Assembly (NCBI GenBank): GCA_002298145.1 | Contig: DBMP01000005.1 | Span: 866 to 64,865, forward strand | DNA length: 64,000 bases | Source of the DNA: Spartobacteria bacterium UBA695 | GTDB taxonomy: Bacteria; Verrucomicrobiota; Verrucomicrobiia; Chthoniobacterales; Chthoniobacteraceae | Reading direction: 5' to 3' | Part shown: positions 35,354 to 44,310 of the stretch, piece by piece | How the letters are laid out: every line of letters starts with the position of its first letter | Numbering within the stretch: the stretch's first letter is position 1 | Translations under genes and position numbers: made by a program | The notes under the pieces: model-generated | Told to the model about the DNA's origin: nothing | Databases searched by the model: none | Seen by the model: only the letters and a program-made list of their open reading frames with translations

Positions 35354-36424
35354 ATGGAAGCCGAACCTCGAACATTCGCTGAATCTGAAATTAACCGCAA
35401 CCTTTCGCCAGAGGACAAAATTAGGTTCCTCCGGCAAATGTATCGCATCCGCCGTTTTGAGCAGACCTCGCTGAAGGCCTACAACGCTGGAAAGATGGGC
35501 GGGTTCCTGCATCTCTACACCGGCCAGGAGTCGGTCGCGGTCGCCACCATCTCGCTCTTGGGCGAGAACGACCACGTCGTCACCGCCTACCGGGACCACG
35601 GGCATGCCATTGCCGTTGGCATGACCATGAACGAGTGCATGGCCGAGCTTTTTGGCAAAGCCACGGGCTGTTCCAAAGGAAAGGGGGGCTCCATGCACCT
35701 CTTTGCCCCCGATAAACGCTACTGGGGTGGCCATGGCATCGTCGCCGGGCAGACGCCCCTCGGCCTCGGCATCGCCTACGCGCTCAAGTACAAAGGGATC
35801 CCCGGCTGCTGCCTCACCTACCTGGGCGACGGCGCGGTCAACCAGGGCGTCTACCACGAGAGCCTCAACCTCGCCTCCCTGCTCAGCCTGCCGGTCATCT
35901 ATATTATAGAGAACAACGGCTACTCCATGGGCACCAGCCTGGCCCGCTCCTCCGCCTTCAAGCAGCTCCTGGCTCAGCGCGCCGAGGGCTACAACATCTG
36001 CTGGGACCAGTGCAACGGCGAGAACATCTACGAAGTCCGGGCCAAGACCCAGGCCGCCATCGTCCGGGCGCGTGAGGAAAGCCGCCCCACGGTCCTGGAG
36101 ATCGCCACCTACCGCTACTACGGGCACTCCGTGGCCGACGCCAACGCCCGCAAGTACCGCACCCCGGAGGAGATCGACCACTACAAGACCTACCACGACC
36201 CGCTGCTCCTCTGGCAAAAGCGCCTCATCGACGAGGGTATCCTCACCGAGGAGCAGGCCACGGCCATCGACTACGAGGCCCGGGCCGAGGCTGACGCCGC
36301 CTCCCGGTTCGCCGACGAGAGCCCCTTCCCTGAGGAAGCCGACATCTTTAAGGACATCTACAGCGAGCTGGATCACCCCGCCGAGGGTGAAAATGCTCCA
36401 CGTGGAACATTTTTCTTCAACTAG
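35354..36424 (+). CDS. pdhA: pyruvate dehydrogenase E1 component, alpha subunit
   Basis: A 356-residue TPP-dependent subunit. It shows LRQMYRIRRFEQTSLKAYNA, GGFLHLYTGQESVAVA, and the TPP motif GDGAVNQGVYHESLNLASL with N downstream in IENNGYSMGTS. Together with E1 beta it decarboxylates pyruvate and reductively acetylates the E2 lipoyl group. The ATG at 35354 is the first one after a good block; upstream codons are non-coding. A parS-like site is near the 3' end (36394-36409). It is followed 22 bases later by pdhB. Confidence 0.97.
   Translation: MEAEPRTFAESEINRNLSPEDKIRFLRQMYRIRRFEQTSLKAYNAGKMGGFLHLYTGQESVAVATISLLGENDHVVTAYRDHGHAIAVGMTMNECMAELFGKATGCSKGKGGSMHLFAPDKRYWGGHGIVAGQTPLGLGIAYALKYKGIPGCCLTYLGDGAVNQGVYHESLNLASLLSLPVIYIIENNGYSMGTSLARSSAFKQLLAQRAEGYNICWDQCNGENIYEVRAKTQAAIVRAREESRPTVLEIATYRYYGHSVADANARKYRTPEEIDHYKTYHDPLLLWQKRLIDEGILTEEQATAIDYEARAEADAASRFADESPFPEEADIFKDIYSELDHPAEGENAPRGTFFFN
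36394..36409. promoter_or_regulatory. parS-like site 4 (good)
   Basis: TGCTCCACGTGGAACA matches the parS consensus at 15 of 16 positions and lies in the last codons of pdhA. With the three in and beside mnmG this gives four sites in 3.1 kb. Confidence 0.65.
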
Positions 36425-36446
36425 GCACCCCAGACTTCCCTAGCAT

Positions 36447-37421
36447 ATGGCGCTGATATCCTATCGAAAAGCCCTCAACGACGCCCTCGCCGAGGAGATC
36501 CTCCGGGACGAGAACGTCGTCGTCATGGGCGAAGAAGTCGCCGAGTACAACGGCGCGTACAAAGTCACCGAAGGGCTCTGGGGCCGCTTCGGCAGCAAGC
36601 GCATCGTCGATCTGCCCATCTCCGAGGGCGGCTTCGTCGGCATGGCTGTCGGGGCCTCCATGCTGGGCGTGCGGCCCGTCGTCGAGCTGATGTTCTGGAG
36701 CTTCGCCTACGTCGCCTTTGATCAGATCATCAACAACGCCGGGTGCGTGCGCTACATGTCCGGCGGCCAGATCAACTGCCCCATCGTCATCCGGGGCCCG
36801 GCCAACGGCGGCACCAACGTCGGGGCCACCCACTCCCACACCCCGGAAAACCTCTTCGCCGCCATGCCTGGCCTCAAAGTCGTCGCCCCGGCCACCGCCT
36901 ACGACGCCAAGGGCCTCCTCAAAACGGCCATCCGCGACAACGACCCCGTCATGTTCATGGAGAACACCCTCCTTTACGGTGAAAAGTGGGAAGTGCCTGA
37001 GGATGAATATCTTATACCGATGGGCGTAGCCGACGTGAAGCGCGTGGGCAGCGACATTACCCTCGTCGCCCATGGTCGCGCCGTCATCACCTGCCTGGAG
37101 GCCGCGCAAATCCTGGAGGCCGAGAACGGCATCCACGCCGAGGTCGTCGACCTGCGGTCCATCCGGCCCCTGGACGAAGAGACCATCCTCGCCTCCGTGC
37201 GCAAAACCCACCGGGCCGTCCTGGTGGAGGAGAACAAACCCTTCTGCGGCGTCGATGCCCAGCTCGCCGCGATGATCCAGGAAAAAGCCTTCGACGAGCT
37301 CGACGCCCCCATTGGCCGCATCTCCGCGCTCGACGCCCCGGCCATCTACAGCCCGCCTTTGGAGAAAATCCAGCTTCCCACCGCGCGCCGTGTGGTGCAA
37401 AAGGTGTTGGCCACCTGTTAA
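36447..37421 (+). CDS. pdhB: pyruvate dehydrogenase E1 component, beta subunit
   Basis: A 324-residue subunit beginning MALISYRKALNDALAEEILR. Conserved blocks are VVVMGEEVAEYNGAYKVTEG (GEDV-type), GAAVGASMLGVRPVVELMF-like FVGMAVGASMLGVRPVVELM, and the C-terminal VEENKPFCGVDAQLAAMIQE with the usual YxP (IYSPPLEKIQLP). With pdhA it forms the alpha2beta2 E1 type of complex. The operon pdhABC is tightly spaced (22 and 28 bases). Confidence 0.97.
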   Translation: MALISYRKALNDALAEEILRDENVVVMGEEVAEYNGAYKVTEGLWGRFGSKRIVDLPISEGGFVGMAVGASMLGVRPVVELMFWSFAYVAFDQIINNAGCVRYMSGGQINCPIVIRGPANGGTNVGATHSHTPENLFAAMPGLKVVAPATAYDAKGLLKTAIRDNDPVMFMENTLLYGEKWEVPEDEYLIPMGVADVKRVGSDITLVAHGRAVITCLEAAQILEAENGIHAEVVDLRSIRPLDEETILASVRKTHRAVLVEENKPFCGVDAQLAAMIQEKAFDELDAPIGRISALDAPAIYSPPLEKIQLPTARRVVQKVLATC

Positions 37422-37449
37422 ATCTTTCTAAAACCAGAGGAAATCCCCT

Positions 37450-38793
37450 ATGCCAATATCCATTGAGATGCCCAAGCTGAGCGACACGATGACCGAGGGT
37501 ACCTTGGTCAAGTGGCGCAAGAAACTGGGCGACAAGATCGAAATGGGCGACGTCATCGCCGAGATCGAGACCGACAAGGCCACCATGGAAATGGAAGCCT
37601 TCGACGACGGGACGCTTGCCGAAATTTTCGTCAAAGAAGGGGAGAAAGTGGCCGTGGGGCAGCAGATCGCCCTGCTGGCCGTCGCCGGAGAGAAGCCGGG
37701 CGAGGCCAAGCCCGCCGCCCCGTCGCCCGCCGTTGCCGCCTCCACGCATTACCAGGAAGTCGCGGGCGCGCCCATCCCGGGAGCCCCTGGGGCTGCTCCG
37801 AAGCCCGCGACAGCTCCCGCCGCCGCTGCTGCCCCGGAACCCGCGCCCGTGGTCACCCCCCAAGGCCGCGTCAAAGCCTCCCCCCTGGCCCGCAAGCTCG
37901 CCGCCCAGAAGGGGATCGACCTCACCCGCGTCGTCGGCACCGGCCCCGGAGGGCGCATTATCGAGCGCGACTTGGCCAACGCCCCTGTGGGCGCTCCGGC
38001 TCCCGCTTCGCCCGCACGGCCTGCTACTTCCGCCGCCCCAGCCGCTCCCGTTGCGGTTTCGTCGGCCGTCCTTGCCGTCCCGCCGATTCCCGCTGGGCCT
38101 GGCGACCGCGTCGTTCCGCTTTCCGGCATGCGCCGGGTCATCGCCGAGCGCCTCGTGGCCAGCAAATCGACCATCCCGCACTTTTACCTGCAAATCGAGG
38201 CCGACGCCGAGCCGCTCCTCAAGCTGCGCGTCGGGCTCAACGCGGGCGCGGAAGCCTCCGGGCGCGGGAAAATCACCGTCAACGACCTCATCCTCAAAGC
38301 CGCCGTCGCCGCGCTCGTGCGCGTGCCGAAAGTCAACGCCGCGTGGGCGGGCGACGCGATTATTGAGTATGACAAAATAAACCTATCCGTCGCTGTCGCC
38401 GTCGAGGAAGGCCTCGTCACGCCAGTAATACGCGATGTGGCGGGTCAGTCCATCAGCGAAATCAGCGCCGCCGTCAAAGACCTCGCCACCCGGGCCCGGG
38501 GCAAGCGGCTCAAACCCGAGGAATACCAGGGCGGCACCTTTACCGTCTCCAACCTCGGCAGCTACGGCATCGAGAGCTTCTTCGCCATCGTCAACCCGCC
38601 GCAAGCGGCCATCCTGAGCGTTGGCGCGGCGGTGAAAAAGCCGGTTGTCAACGCTGCGGGGCAGATCGTCCCGGGCCAGCGCATGTCGATCGGCCTGAGC
38701 TGCGACCACCGCGTCGTCGACGGCGCGCTCGGCTCGCAGTACCTGGGCGAATTGAAGAACCTCATCGAGAACCCGGCGCTGATGCTGCTCTAG
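37450..38793 (+). CDS. pdhC: dihydrolipoamide acetyltransferase (E2)
   Basis: A 447-residue E2 with one lipoyl domain (lipoyl-lysine K43 in ETDKATMEME), a Pro/Ala linker, an E3/E1-binding domain (VKASPLARKLAAQKGIDL near residues 138-160), a second linker, and the catalytic domain ending with CDHRVVDGALGSQYL, which carries the HxxxDG active site. It acetylates CoA from pyruvate-derived acetyl-lipoyl groups. Ribosome-binding AGAGG lies well placed before the ATG. The gene closes the pdhABC operon; the E3 partner lpd is 3.6 kb downstream. Confidence 0.97.
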   Translation: MPISIEMPKLSDTMTEGTLVKWRKKLGDKIEMGDVIAEIETDKATMEMEAFDDGTLAEIFVKEGEKVAVGQQIALLAVAGEKPGEAKPAAPSPAVAASTHYQEVAGAPIPGAPGAAPKPATAPAAAAAPEPAPVVTPQGRVKASPLARKLAAQKGIDLTRVVGTGPGGRIIERDLANAPVGAPAPASPARPATSAAPAAPVAVSSAVLAVPPIPAGPGDRVVPLSGMRRVIAERLVASKSTIPHFYLQIEADAEPLLKLRVGLNAGAEASGRGKITVNDLILKAAVAALVRVPKVNAAWAGDAIIEYDKINLSVAVAVEEGLVTPVIRDVAGQSISEISAAVKDLATRARGKRLKPEEYQGGTFTVSNLGSYGIESFFAIVNPPQAAILSVGAAVKKPVVNAAGQIVPGQRMSIGLSCDHRVVDGALGSQYLGELKNLIENPALMLL

Positions 38794-38819
38794 ACCGCAG
38801 GAATCATCATCTCCAACCT

Positions 38820-40202
38820 ATGAAACGTACCCTGCTGGCGCTGCTTGTTCCGGCGTTGGCGTTTCAGGCCCTTGCCGACAGTCCCGCCGACAGCCTGAAG
38901 CGCCTTGAGACCGCGTTGAAAAACGTACCAGCGGGCAATCAGCCGGGCCTCCCGATGGTCCCGGTATTGCTCCCGCAGCTTCAGAGCCTGATCGCCTCGC
39001 AGGATTACGCCCAGGCGCTCAACCTCATGCAACAGCTGGCCTCCGTGCCGCTTTCCGACGACGTGCGCAAAGCCGTGACGGACCTTACGTCAGCGCTCAA
39101 CGCCGAGGTTGCCGCCCGGGAAAAAGCCGCGAACGAGCGGGCGGAGAAACTCATCGAGAAAGCCAAGGCAACGCTCAAAACCGCCAAAACCCCCGCCGAC
39201 CTCGACGCGCTGCTCCAGGAGATTTCCGCATTGAAATTGCAGCCCGGCGGCCGGTACTACTCTGAGTCCAACCAGAACGCCCGGACACGGCTTGAGGGCG
39301 TTTACCGGTTCCTGACGCGCTGGCAGGACTATCTCGTCGCTATCACATCAGGTAATACCGAAAATGCGCGAAATATTCTTCGCAACCTGGCTGATTCCGA
39401 GCCGCTGCTCATTCCCCGCTCCGAGCTGTTGGCCCTGGGGCAGCCGGGCAAGCCGGGCGCGCCGCAGCGCCCCGTCGAAGATACGGCTGCCGAGCTGATC
39501 GTGGGCACCAGGCAGCTCGAGGATGTGCGCGCCCTGATTCCCAAGCTCCATGCGCTTCGGAACGAGCAACGCAGCTCCAACACCCTCCAGACAATGATCG
39601 TCAGCCTGGAGCAAATCGACCGGTATTACCGCGAATATCTGGAGGGAATGCCTCCGGGCATCGAAGTCGTCAATAACGGCATTACCTCCGGGTACGTCTC
39701 TTCGCTTAAGATGCAGCTTTTGGCGCTGATTGTTCCCAAGGCGGTCGGCGCATCCGGCTTCAATGCAAAGCCGGGGGAGACGCCGCTTGATTTGCTCCAT
39801 CGCATCGCCGAGGAATCGAAAACGTCAGGCGATCTTCAAACCGCGTTCCGGGCCAACGAAGCCATCCGGCAGCTTCAGCGCACCGGCCAGTGGAATTCCA
39901 ACGACCAGAATGCCGTCTCGTCGTTTGTCATCGCGCGGAACCAGGAGACTGCAGGCCAATGGGCCGAAGCCGTCGCGGCGTATCGAAACACGCTCAAGAT
40001 CGGCAGCGACCTCGTTCCGGCGAAGCTGATCGGCTTGCGCCTTGAGGAAATTCGCAAAAATCATCCCGAGGAATACGCGAAGGGCGTGGAGCAATTCAAC
40101 GCCATTGAGGCTCGCGCGTCCACGTTCAATGGATACCCGGTTCGCTTCGCCGCGCCCACGCCGCCGCAGCCTGCGCCACCACAGCCCACGCCCGCGAAAT
40201 GA
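38820..40202 (+). CDS. exported helical protein of unknown function
   Basis: A 460-residue protein with a signal peptide (MKRTLLALLVPALAFQALA). The mature part is helical and alanine/glutamate rich, with a KLEKAKATLKTAKTPADL-type coiled stretch (LIEKAKATLKTAKTPADLDA) and a proline-rich tail (PPQPAPPQPTPAK). I do not recognise the family. It starts 26 bases after pdhC, so it may be read through, though no functional link is visible. Confidence 0.7.
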   Translation: MKRTLLALLVPALAFQALADSPADSLKRLETALKNVPAGNQPGLPMVPVLLPQLQSLIASQDYAQALNLMQQLASVPLSDDVRKAVTDLTSALNAEVAAREKAANERAEKLIEKAKATLKTAKTPADLDALLQEISALKLQPGGRYYSESNQNARTRLEGVYRFLTRWQDYLVAITSGNTENARNILRNLADSEPLLIPRSELLALGQPGKPGAPQRPVEDTAAELIVGTRQLEDVRALIPKLHALRNEQRSSNTLQTMIVSLEQIDRYYREYLEGMPPGIEVVNNGITSGYVSSLKMQLLALIVPKAVGASGFNAKPGETPLDLLHRIAEESKTSGDLQTAFRANEAIRQLQRTGQWNSNDQNAVSSFVIARNQETAGQWAEAVAAYRNTLKIGSDLVPAKLIGLRLEEIRKNHPEEYAKGVEQFNAIEARASTFNGYPVRFAAPTPPQPAPPQPTPAK

Positions 40203-40219
40203 GCTGAAAAAAGGAGCGG

Positions 40220-40249
40220 TTGACAATGCGCCGGAATTCGTCTTTTACT
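40220..40249 (+). promoter_or_regulatory. candidate promoter before the DHS-like gene
   Basis: TTGACA (40220-40225) and TTTACT (40244-40249) are 18 bases apart. The -35 box is perfect. Confidence 0.45.
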
Positions 40250-40269
40250 TTGTCTCTAGCCACATGTTT

Positions 40270-40302
40270 GGAGCGATGGCGGGCGTTAAAGCCCGTAGCT
40301 CC
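40270..40302 (+). other. nested hairpin in the leader of the DHS-like gene
   Basis: GGAGC pairs with GCTCC and inside it GGGC pairs with GCCC around GTTAAA. It lies in the expected 5' untranslated region. No terminator T-run follows, so it may be a translational or stability element. Confidence 0.3.
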
Positions 40303-40365
40303 CAGCGCGTGGCTTTCGTTTTATTGGAGGGTCACGCGGAACCTAAAAAAATCCATAGCGTTACC

Positions 40366-41358
40366 ATGATTCCAGAAACCGCCAGCTTGTCCGTGGGGCC
40401 CGTCTCCTCGTTCATCTCCCGTCATTACCGGCACTTCAACGCCGCCGCGCTCACCGATGCCGCGCAAGGCTACCGCGACCACCTCGCCCGGGGCGGCGCG
40501 ATGCTCCTCACCCTCGCCGGGGCCATGAGCACCGCCGAGCTCGGCCTCTCCTTGGCCGAGATGATCCGGCGCGGCAAAGTCCACGCCATCTGCTGCACCG
40601 GCGCGAACCTTGAGGAAGACGTCTTCAACCTCGTCGCCCACAGCCACTACGTCCGCGTCCCGCACTACCGCGACCTCACCCCCGCCGACGAGCAGGCGCT
40701 CCTCGACCGGCACCTGAACCGCGTCACCGACACCTGCATCCCCGAGGAAGAGGCCATGCGCCGCATCGAAAAAGCCGTCCTCGCCCGCTGGGTCGCCGCC
40801 GACCGGAAAGGCGAGCGCTATTTCCCCCACGAATTCCTCTACGACCTCCTCTTAAGCGGCGAACTCTCCCCCGAGATCGACCCCGCCGACAGTTGGCTGC
40901 TGGCCGCCGCCGAGCGCAAACTACCGATCTTCGTCCCCGGCTGGGAGGACTCCACCTTGGGCAACATGTTCGCCGCCCACTGCCTATCTGGTGATATCCA
41001 GAATGTTCACACCGTGCGCACCGGCATCGAGACCATGATGGAGCTGGCCGCCTGGTACCAGCGCGTTTCCGCCGAGCGTGGCATCGGGTTTTTCCAAATC
41101 GCCGGGGGCATCGCGGGCGACTTCCCCATCTGCGTCGTCCCGATGCTTCACCAGGATTTGCAGCTCCCCGAGGTCCCGCTCTGGAGCTACTTTTGCCAGA
41201 TCAGCGACTCTACCACCAGCTACGGCAGCTACTCCGGCGCCGTGCCGAACGAAAAAATCACCTGGGGCAAGCTCGCCGCCGAAACCCCGAAATTCATCAT
41301 CGAAAGCGACGCCTCCATCGTCGCCCCGCTCCTCTTCGCTTATGTCCTCGGATGGTAA
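40366..41358 (+). CDS. deoxyhypusine synthase-like protein
   Basis: A 330-residue NAD/spermidine enzyme family member. GGAMLLTLAGAMSTAELGLSL, AICCTGANLEEDVFNLVA and the C-terminal SGAVPNEKITWGKL match deoxyhypusine synthase; K302 of WGK is the position of the catalytic lysine that forms the imine intermediate. In archaea and eukaryotes it modifies eIF5A; bacterial homologues lack that target and may make homospermidine or another product. The last 17 bases overlap hldD. I use the ATG at 40366; an earlier frame is part of the neighbouring gene. Confidence 0.9.
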   Translation: MIPETASLSVGPVSSFISRHYRHFNAAALTDAAQGYRDHLARGGAMLLTLAGAMSTAELGLSLAEMIRRGKVHAICCTGANLEEDVFNLVAHSHYVRVPHYRDLTPADEQALLDRHLNRVTDTCIPEEEAMRRIEKAVLARWVAADRKGERYFPHEFLYDLLLSGELSPEIDPADSWLLAAAERKLPIFVPGWEDSTLGNMFAAHCLSGDIQNVHTVRTGIETMMELAAWYQRVSAERGIGFFQIAGGIAGDFPICVVPMLHQDLQLPEVPLWSYFCQISDSTTSYGSYSGAVPNEKITWGKLAAETPKFIIESDASIVAPLLFAYVLGW

Positions 41359-42340
41359 TTTCGCAAACCAGCGCATCCTCGTCACCGGCGGCGCGGGCTT
41401 CATCGGCAGCGCGCTCGTCTGGGAGCTGAACCGGCTCGGCGTGGACTCTGTCGTCGTCGCCGACCACCTCGGGCGCACCGAGAAATGGCGCAACCTGGTC
41501 CCCCTGCATATTGAGGATTACCTGGAAGCCGACGACCTCCTCGAACGCCTCGAAGCGGGCGATCTGGGCCGCTTCCACCTGGTCATCCACCTCGGGGCCT
41601 GCTCCGCCACCACCGAGCAGGACGCCGCGTACCTCGTGCGCAACAACTTCGAATTCACCAAGCGCCTCGCCGGGTGGGCCCTCAACCACGGGGCGCGCTT
41701 CGTCTATGCCTCCTCGGCGGCGACTTACGGCGACGGCAGCGCGGGCATGAGCGACACGGCCCCCATCGAGCCCCTGCGCCCGCTCAACATGTACGGCTAC
41801 TCCAAGCACCTCTTCGACCTCTACGCGCAGCGCCAGGGCTGGTTGCCGCGCATCGTGGGCGTTAAATATTTCAACATCTTCGGCCCCAACGAAGACCACA
41901 AAGGAGAGATGCGCAGCGTCGTCCACAAGAGCTTCGAGCAGGTCAAGGAAACCGGCCTCATCCGGCTCTTCCGCAGCTACCGCCCGGACTACGAGGACGG
42001 CGAACAGCAGCGCGACTTCCTCTACGTCAAAGACGCCGTCGCCATGACCCTCCACCTGGCGGCAAACCGCAAGGCGGGCGGCCTCTACAACCTCGGCTGC
42101 GGCCGGGCCCACACCTGGAACGACCTGGCCCGGGCCATCTTCGCCGCCCTCGACCGCGAACCGCAGATCGAGTACGTTGACATGCCGGAAGTCCTGCGCG
42201 GGAAATACCAATACTTCACCCAGGCCGACATCGGGCGGCTGCGCGCCAGCGGCTACGAGCGGCCCGTCACCCCGCTGGCCGCCGCCGTCGCCGATTACGT
42301 CCGCAACTACCTCATCCCCGATAAGCGGCTGGGGGAATAA
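41342..42340 (+). CDS. hldD: ADP-L-glycero-D-manno-heptose 6-epimerase
   Basis: A 332-residue SDR enzyme that converts ADP-D-glycero- to ADP-L-glycero-manno-heptose for the LPS core. The NAD motif GGAGFIGS is near residues 16-23, the active-site YGYSK near 146, and the typical GVKYFNIFGPNEDHKGEM block follows. It starts inside the last codons of the DHS-like gene (17 bases overlap), so translation is coupled. The presence of hldD supports a Gram-negative with heptose-containing LPS. Confidence 0.95.
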   Translation: MSSDGNFANQRILVTGGAGFIGSALVWELNRLGVDSVVVADHLGRTEKWRNLVPLHIEDYLEADDLLERLEAGDLGRFHLVIHLGACSATTEQDAAYLVRNNFEFTKRLAGWALNHGARFVYASSAATYGDGSAGMSDTAPIEPLRPLNMYGYSKHLFDLYAQRQGWLPRIVGVKYFNIFGPNEDHKGEMRSVVHKSFEQVKETGLIRLFRSYRPDYEDGEQQRDFLYVKDAVAMTLHLAANRKAGGLYNLGCGRAHTWNDLARAIFAALDREPQIEYVDMPEVLRGKYQYFTQADIGRLRASGYERPVTPLAAAVADYVRNYLIPDKRLGE

Positions 42341-42439
42341 CCGAAGACTTTTCAAAACAACCATAAAATCCAAACAGGCGGGCAACCTCGGGGCGAATTC
42401 CTTTGACGCTCCGAGGTCAACCGCCGCATCTTCACAACT

Positions 42440-43819
42440 ATGAACTACGACCTGATTGTCATCGGCGGAGGACCCGCGGGCTACGTCGGAGCCATTCGCG
42501 CGGCCCAGCTCGGGAAAAAAGTGGCGTGCGTTGAAAAAGAACGCGCGGGCGGCACCTGCCTCAACTGGGGCTGCATCCCCACCAAGGCCCTTCTGCGCAA
42601 CGCCGAGCTTTACCAGATCCTCTCCAAGCGCGCCGCAGAGTTCGGGTTCAGCTTCGATAACCTCAAGTTCGACTGGGGCAAAACCATCGCCCGTTCCCGC
42701 GACGTCTCCGACAAAAACGCCACCGGCATCGAGTTCCTCTTCAAGAAAAACAAGATCGACTACCTCAAGGGCGAAGCCAGCCTCGAAGCGGGCGGAGCCG
42801 TCAAAGTGAAGTCCGCCGACGGCAAAGAAGAGACCCACACCGCCGGGAAAATCCTCATCGCCACCGGCTGCGTCTCGCGCGGGCTGCCCACCTTTCCCTT
42901 CAACGGCAAGACCGTGATTAGCAGCAAGGAAGCCATGGTGCTCCCCTCCCAGCCCAAGTCCATCGTCATCATCGGCGCGGGGGCCATCGGCATCGAGTTC
43001 GCCTACTTCTTCAACGCCTTTGGCACCAAAGTCACCGTCGTCGAAATGCTCCCCAACGCCCTCCCGTATGAGGACACGGACGTCTCCCAGGTCATCGAGC
43101 GCTCCTACCAGAAGCAGGGCATCGCCGTGCTGACCAACACCAAAATCACCAAAACTGAGGCGACCGAAACCGGCGTCAAAATCACCGTCGAAGGCAAAAA
43201 GAACGAGACCCTCGAAGCCGACCTCGCCCTTGTGGCCATCGGCGTCTCCCCGGTCCTGCCCGGCGGCCTCAAGCCCGAGCTGACCGAGCGCGGCTACATC
43301 AAAGTCAACGACGCCTACGAGACCAGCATCCCCGGCGTCTATGCTGCGGGCGACATCATCGGCGCGCCCTGGCTCGCCCACGTCGCCAGCTACGAAGCCA
43401 TCCAGGCCGTCGAGGGGATCTTCAAAGAAGGCCACAAGCCCCAGCGCGTCAAGACCTTCCCCGCCTGCACCTACAGCCACCCGCAGGTCGCCAGCGTCGG
43501 CCTCACCGAGCGCGAAGCCAAGGAGAAGAAGATCGCCTACAAACTGGGCAAATTCCCCTTCATGGCCAGCGGCAAAGCCCGCGCCGTGGGCGAGACGGAT
43601 GGTTTCGTGAAAATCCTCATCGGCGAGCCGAACGGCGAAATCCTCGGCGCGCACATCGTCGGCCCCGACGCCCCCGAGATGATCGCCGAGCTAGGCCTGG
43701 CCATCACCCTGGAAGCCACCTGGGAGGAAATCGAAGCGACCATCCACGCCCACCCGACCTTAAGCGAAGCCGTGCACGAAGCCACGGAGAACGCCTTCGG
43801 GTTATCCATTCATATTTAG
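42440..43819 (+). CDS. lpd: dihydrolipoamide dehydrogenase (E3)
   Basis: A 459-residue FAD disulfide oxidoreductase. It opens YDLIVIGGGPAGYVGAIRAA, and the redox cysteines are in GGTCLNWGCIPTK. A second nucleotide motif, GAGAIGIEFAYFFNAFG, binds NAD, and the C-terminal HAHPTLSEAVHEA holds the active-site histidine. It reoxidises the lipoyl groups of E2. It lies apart from pdhABC (three genes between) but on the same strand. Confidence 0.97.
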   Translation: MNYDLIVIGGGPAGYVGAIRAAQLGKKVACVEKERAGGTCLNWGCIPTKALLRNAELYQILSKRAAEFGFSFDNLKFDWGKTIARSRDVSDKNATGIEFLFKKNKIDYLKGEASLEAGGAVKVKSADGKEETHTAGKILIATGCVSRGLPTFPFNGKTVISSKEAMVLPSQPKSIVIIGAGAIGIEFAYFFNAFGTKVTVVEMLPNALPYEDTDVSQVIERSYQKQGIAVLTNTKITKTEATETGVKITVEGKKNETLEADLALVAIGVSPVLPGGLKPELTERGYIKVNDAYETSIPGVYAAGDIIGAPWLAHVASYEAIQAVEGIFKEGHKPQRVKTFPACTYSHPQVASVGLTEREAKEKKIAYKLGKFPFMASGKARAVGETDGFVKILIGEPNGEILGAHIVGPDAPEMIAELGLAITLEATWEEIEATIHAHPTLSEAVHEATENAFGLSIHI

Positions 43820-43839
43820 GCGGTTAGCCTATGGCTGAT

Positions 43840-43869
43840 CCTCGTTCCCGGCGCATCCTGGGAACGAGG
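43840..43869. repeat. minimal family A hairpin
   Basis: CCTCGTTCCC pairs with GGGAACGAGG around GGCGCATCCT. It is the outer hairpin of family A alone. It lies in the gap just before the small membrane protein gene. Confidence 0.7.
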
Positions 43870-43881
43870 GGTACTGTTTTT

Positions 43882-44088
43882 ATGTGGAAGATCATCAAGC
43901 GCCGTTTCGGGATACTGGCTATAATCTATGGGGTAGGGCTGGTGGTGTGGGTTACATACAACTGTTTTATTCCCACAGAATGGTTCTCGGGAAGGTTGCC
44001 CCGAGCTATCGAACTTCTGGGCGGCTTTGCTCAATCTTTTGTAATGATCGGGGTGGGATGGTGTTGGTTAACGAATAAGGCGACTTAA
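43882..44088 (+). CDS. small membrane protein, unknown
   Basis: A 68-residue ORF from the ATG at 43882 with two hydrophobic segments (FGILAIIYGVGLVVWVTYN and FAQSFVMIGVGWCWL). It starts right after a family A hairpin and the composition is more AT-rich than the neighbours. It may be a real small integral protein or part of the repeat-rich gap. I do not recognise it. Confidence 0.45.
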   Translation: MWKIIKRRFGILAIIYGVGLVVWVTYNCFIPTEWFSGRLPRAIELLGGFAQSFVMIGVGWCWLTNKAT

Positions 44089-44109
44089 ACTCGATGTAGG
44101 GTTTTTTGC

Positions 44110-44234
44110 CCTCGTTCCCAATCTCCAGATTGGGAACGTCCTTTGGGGGCGAAACTCTGTTTCGCGGCGGTGGGGTGGGGGAATCGGAGATTCCAAGACA
44201 GGGTGCGTTACGAATCTGGAGATTCGTAACGAGG
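44110..44234. repeat. family A composite element, four hairpins
   Basis: It begins CCTCGTT and ends AACGAGG. In order: CGTTCCCAATCT hairpin, GCGAAACTCTGTTTCGC, GGAATCGGAGATTCC, and CGTTACGAATCT hairpin. It is the best preserved copy. Confidence 0.9.
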
Positions 44235-44310
44235 TAGAAGAGCGATTTTACGCCCCAATACGCCGTTCCGCACATTCATCAACTGCGGCATAATCTGACC
44301 ATTCCATTTG

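Noticed and set aside
41297..43654. 785-residue minus-strand ORF
   Set aside because: Antisense to hldD and lpd.
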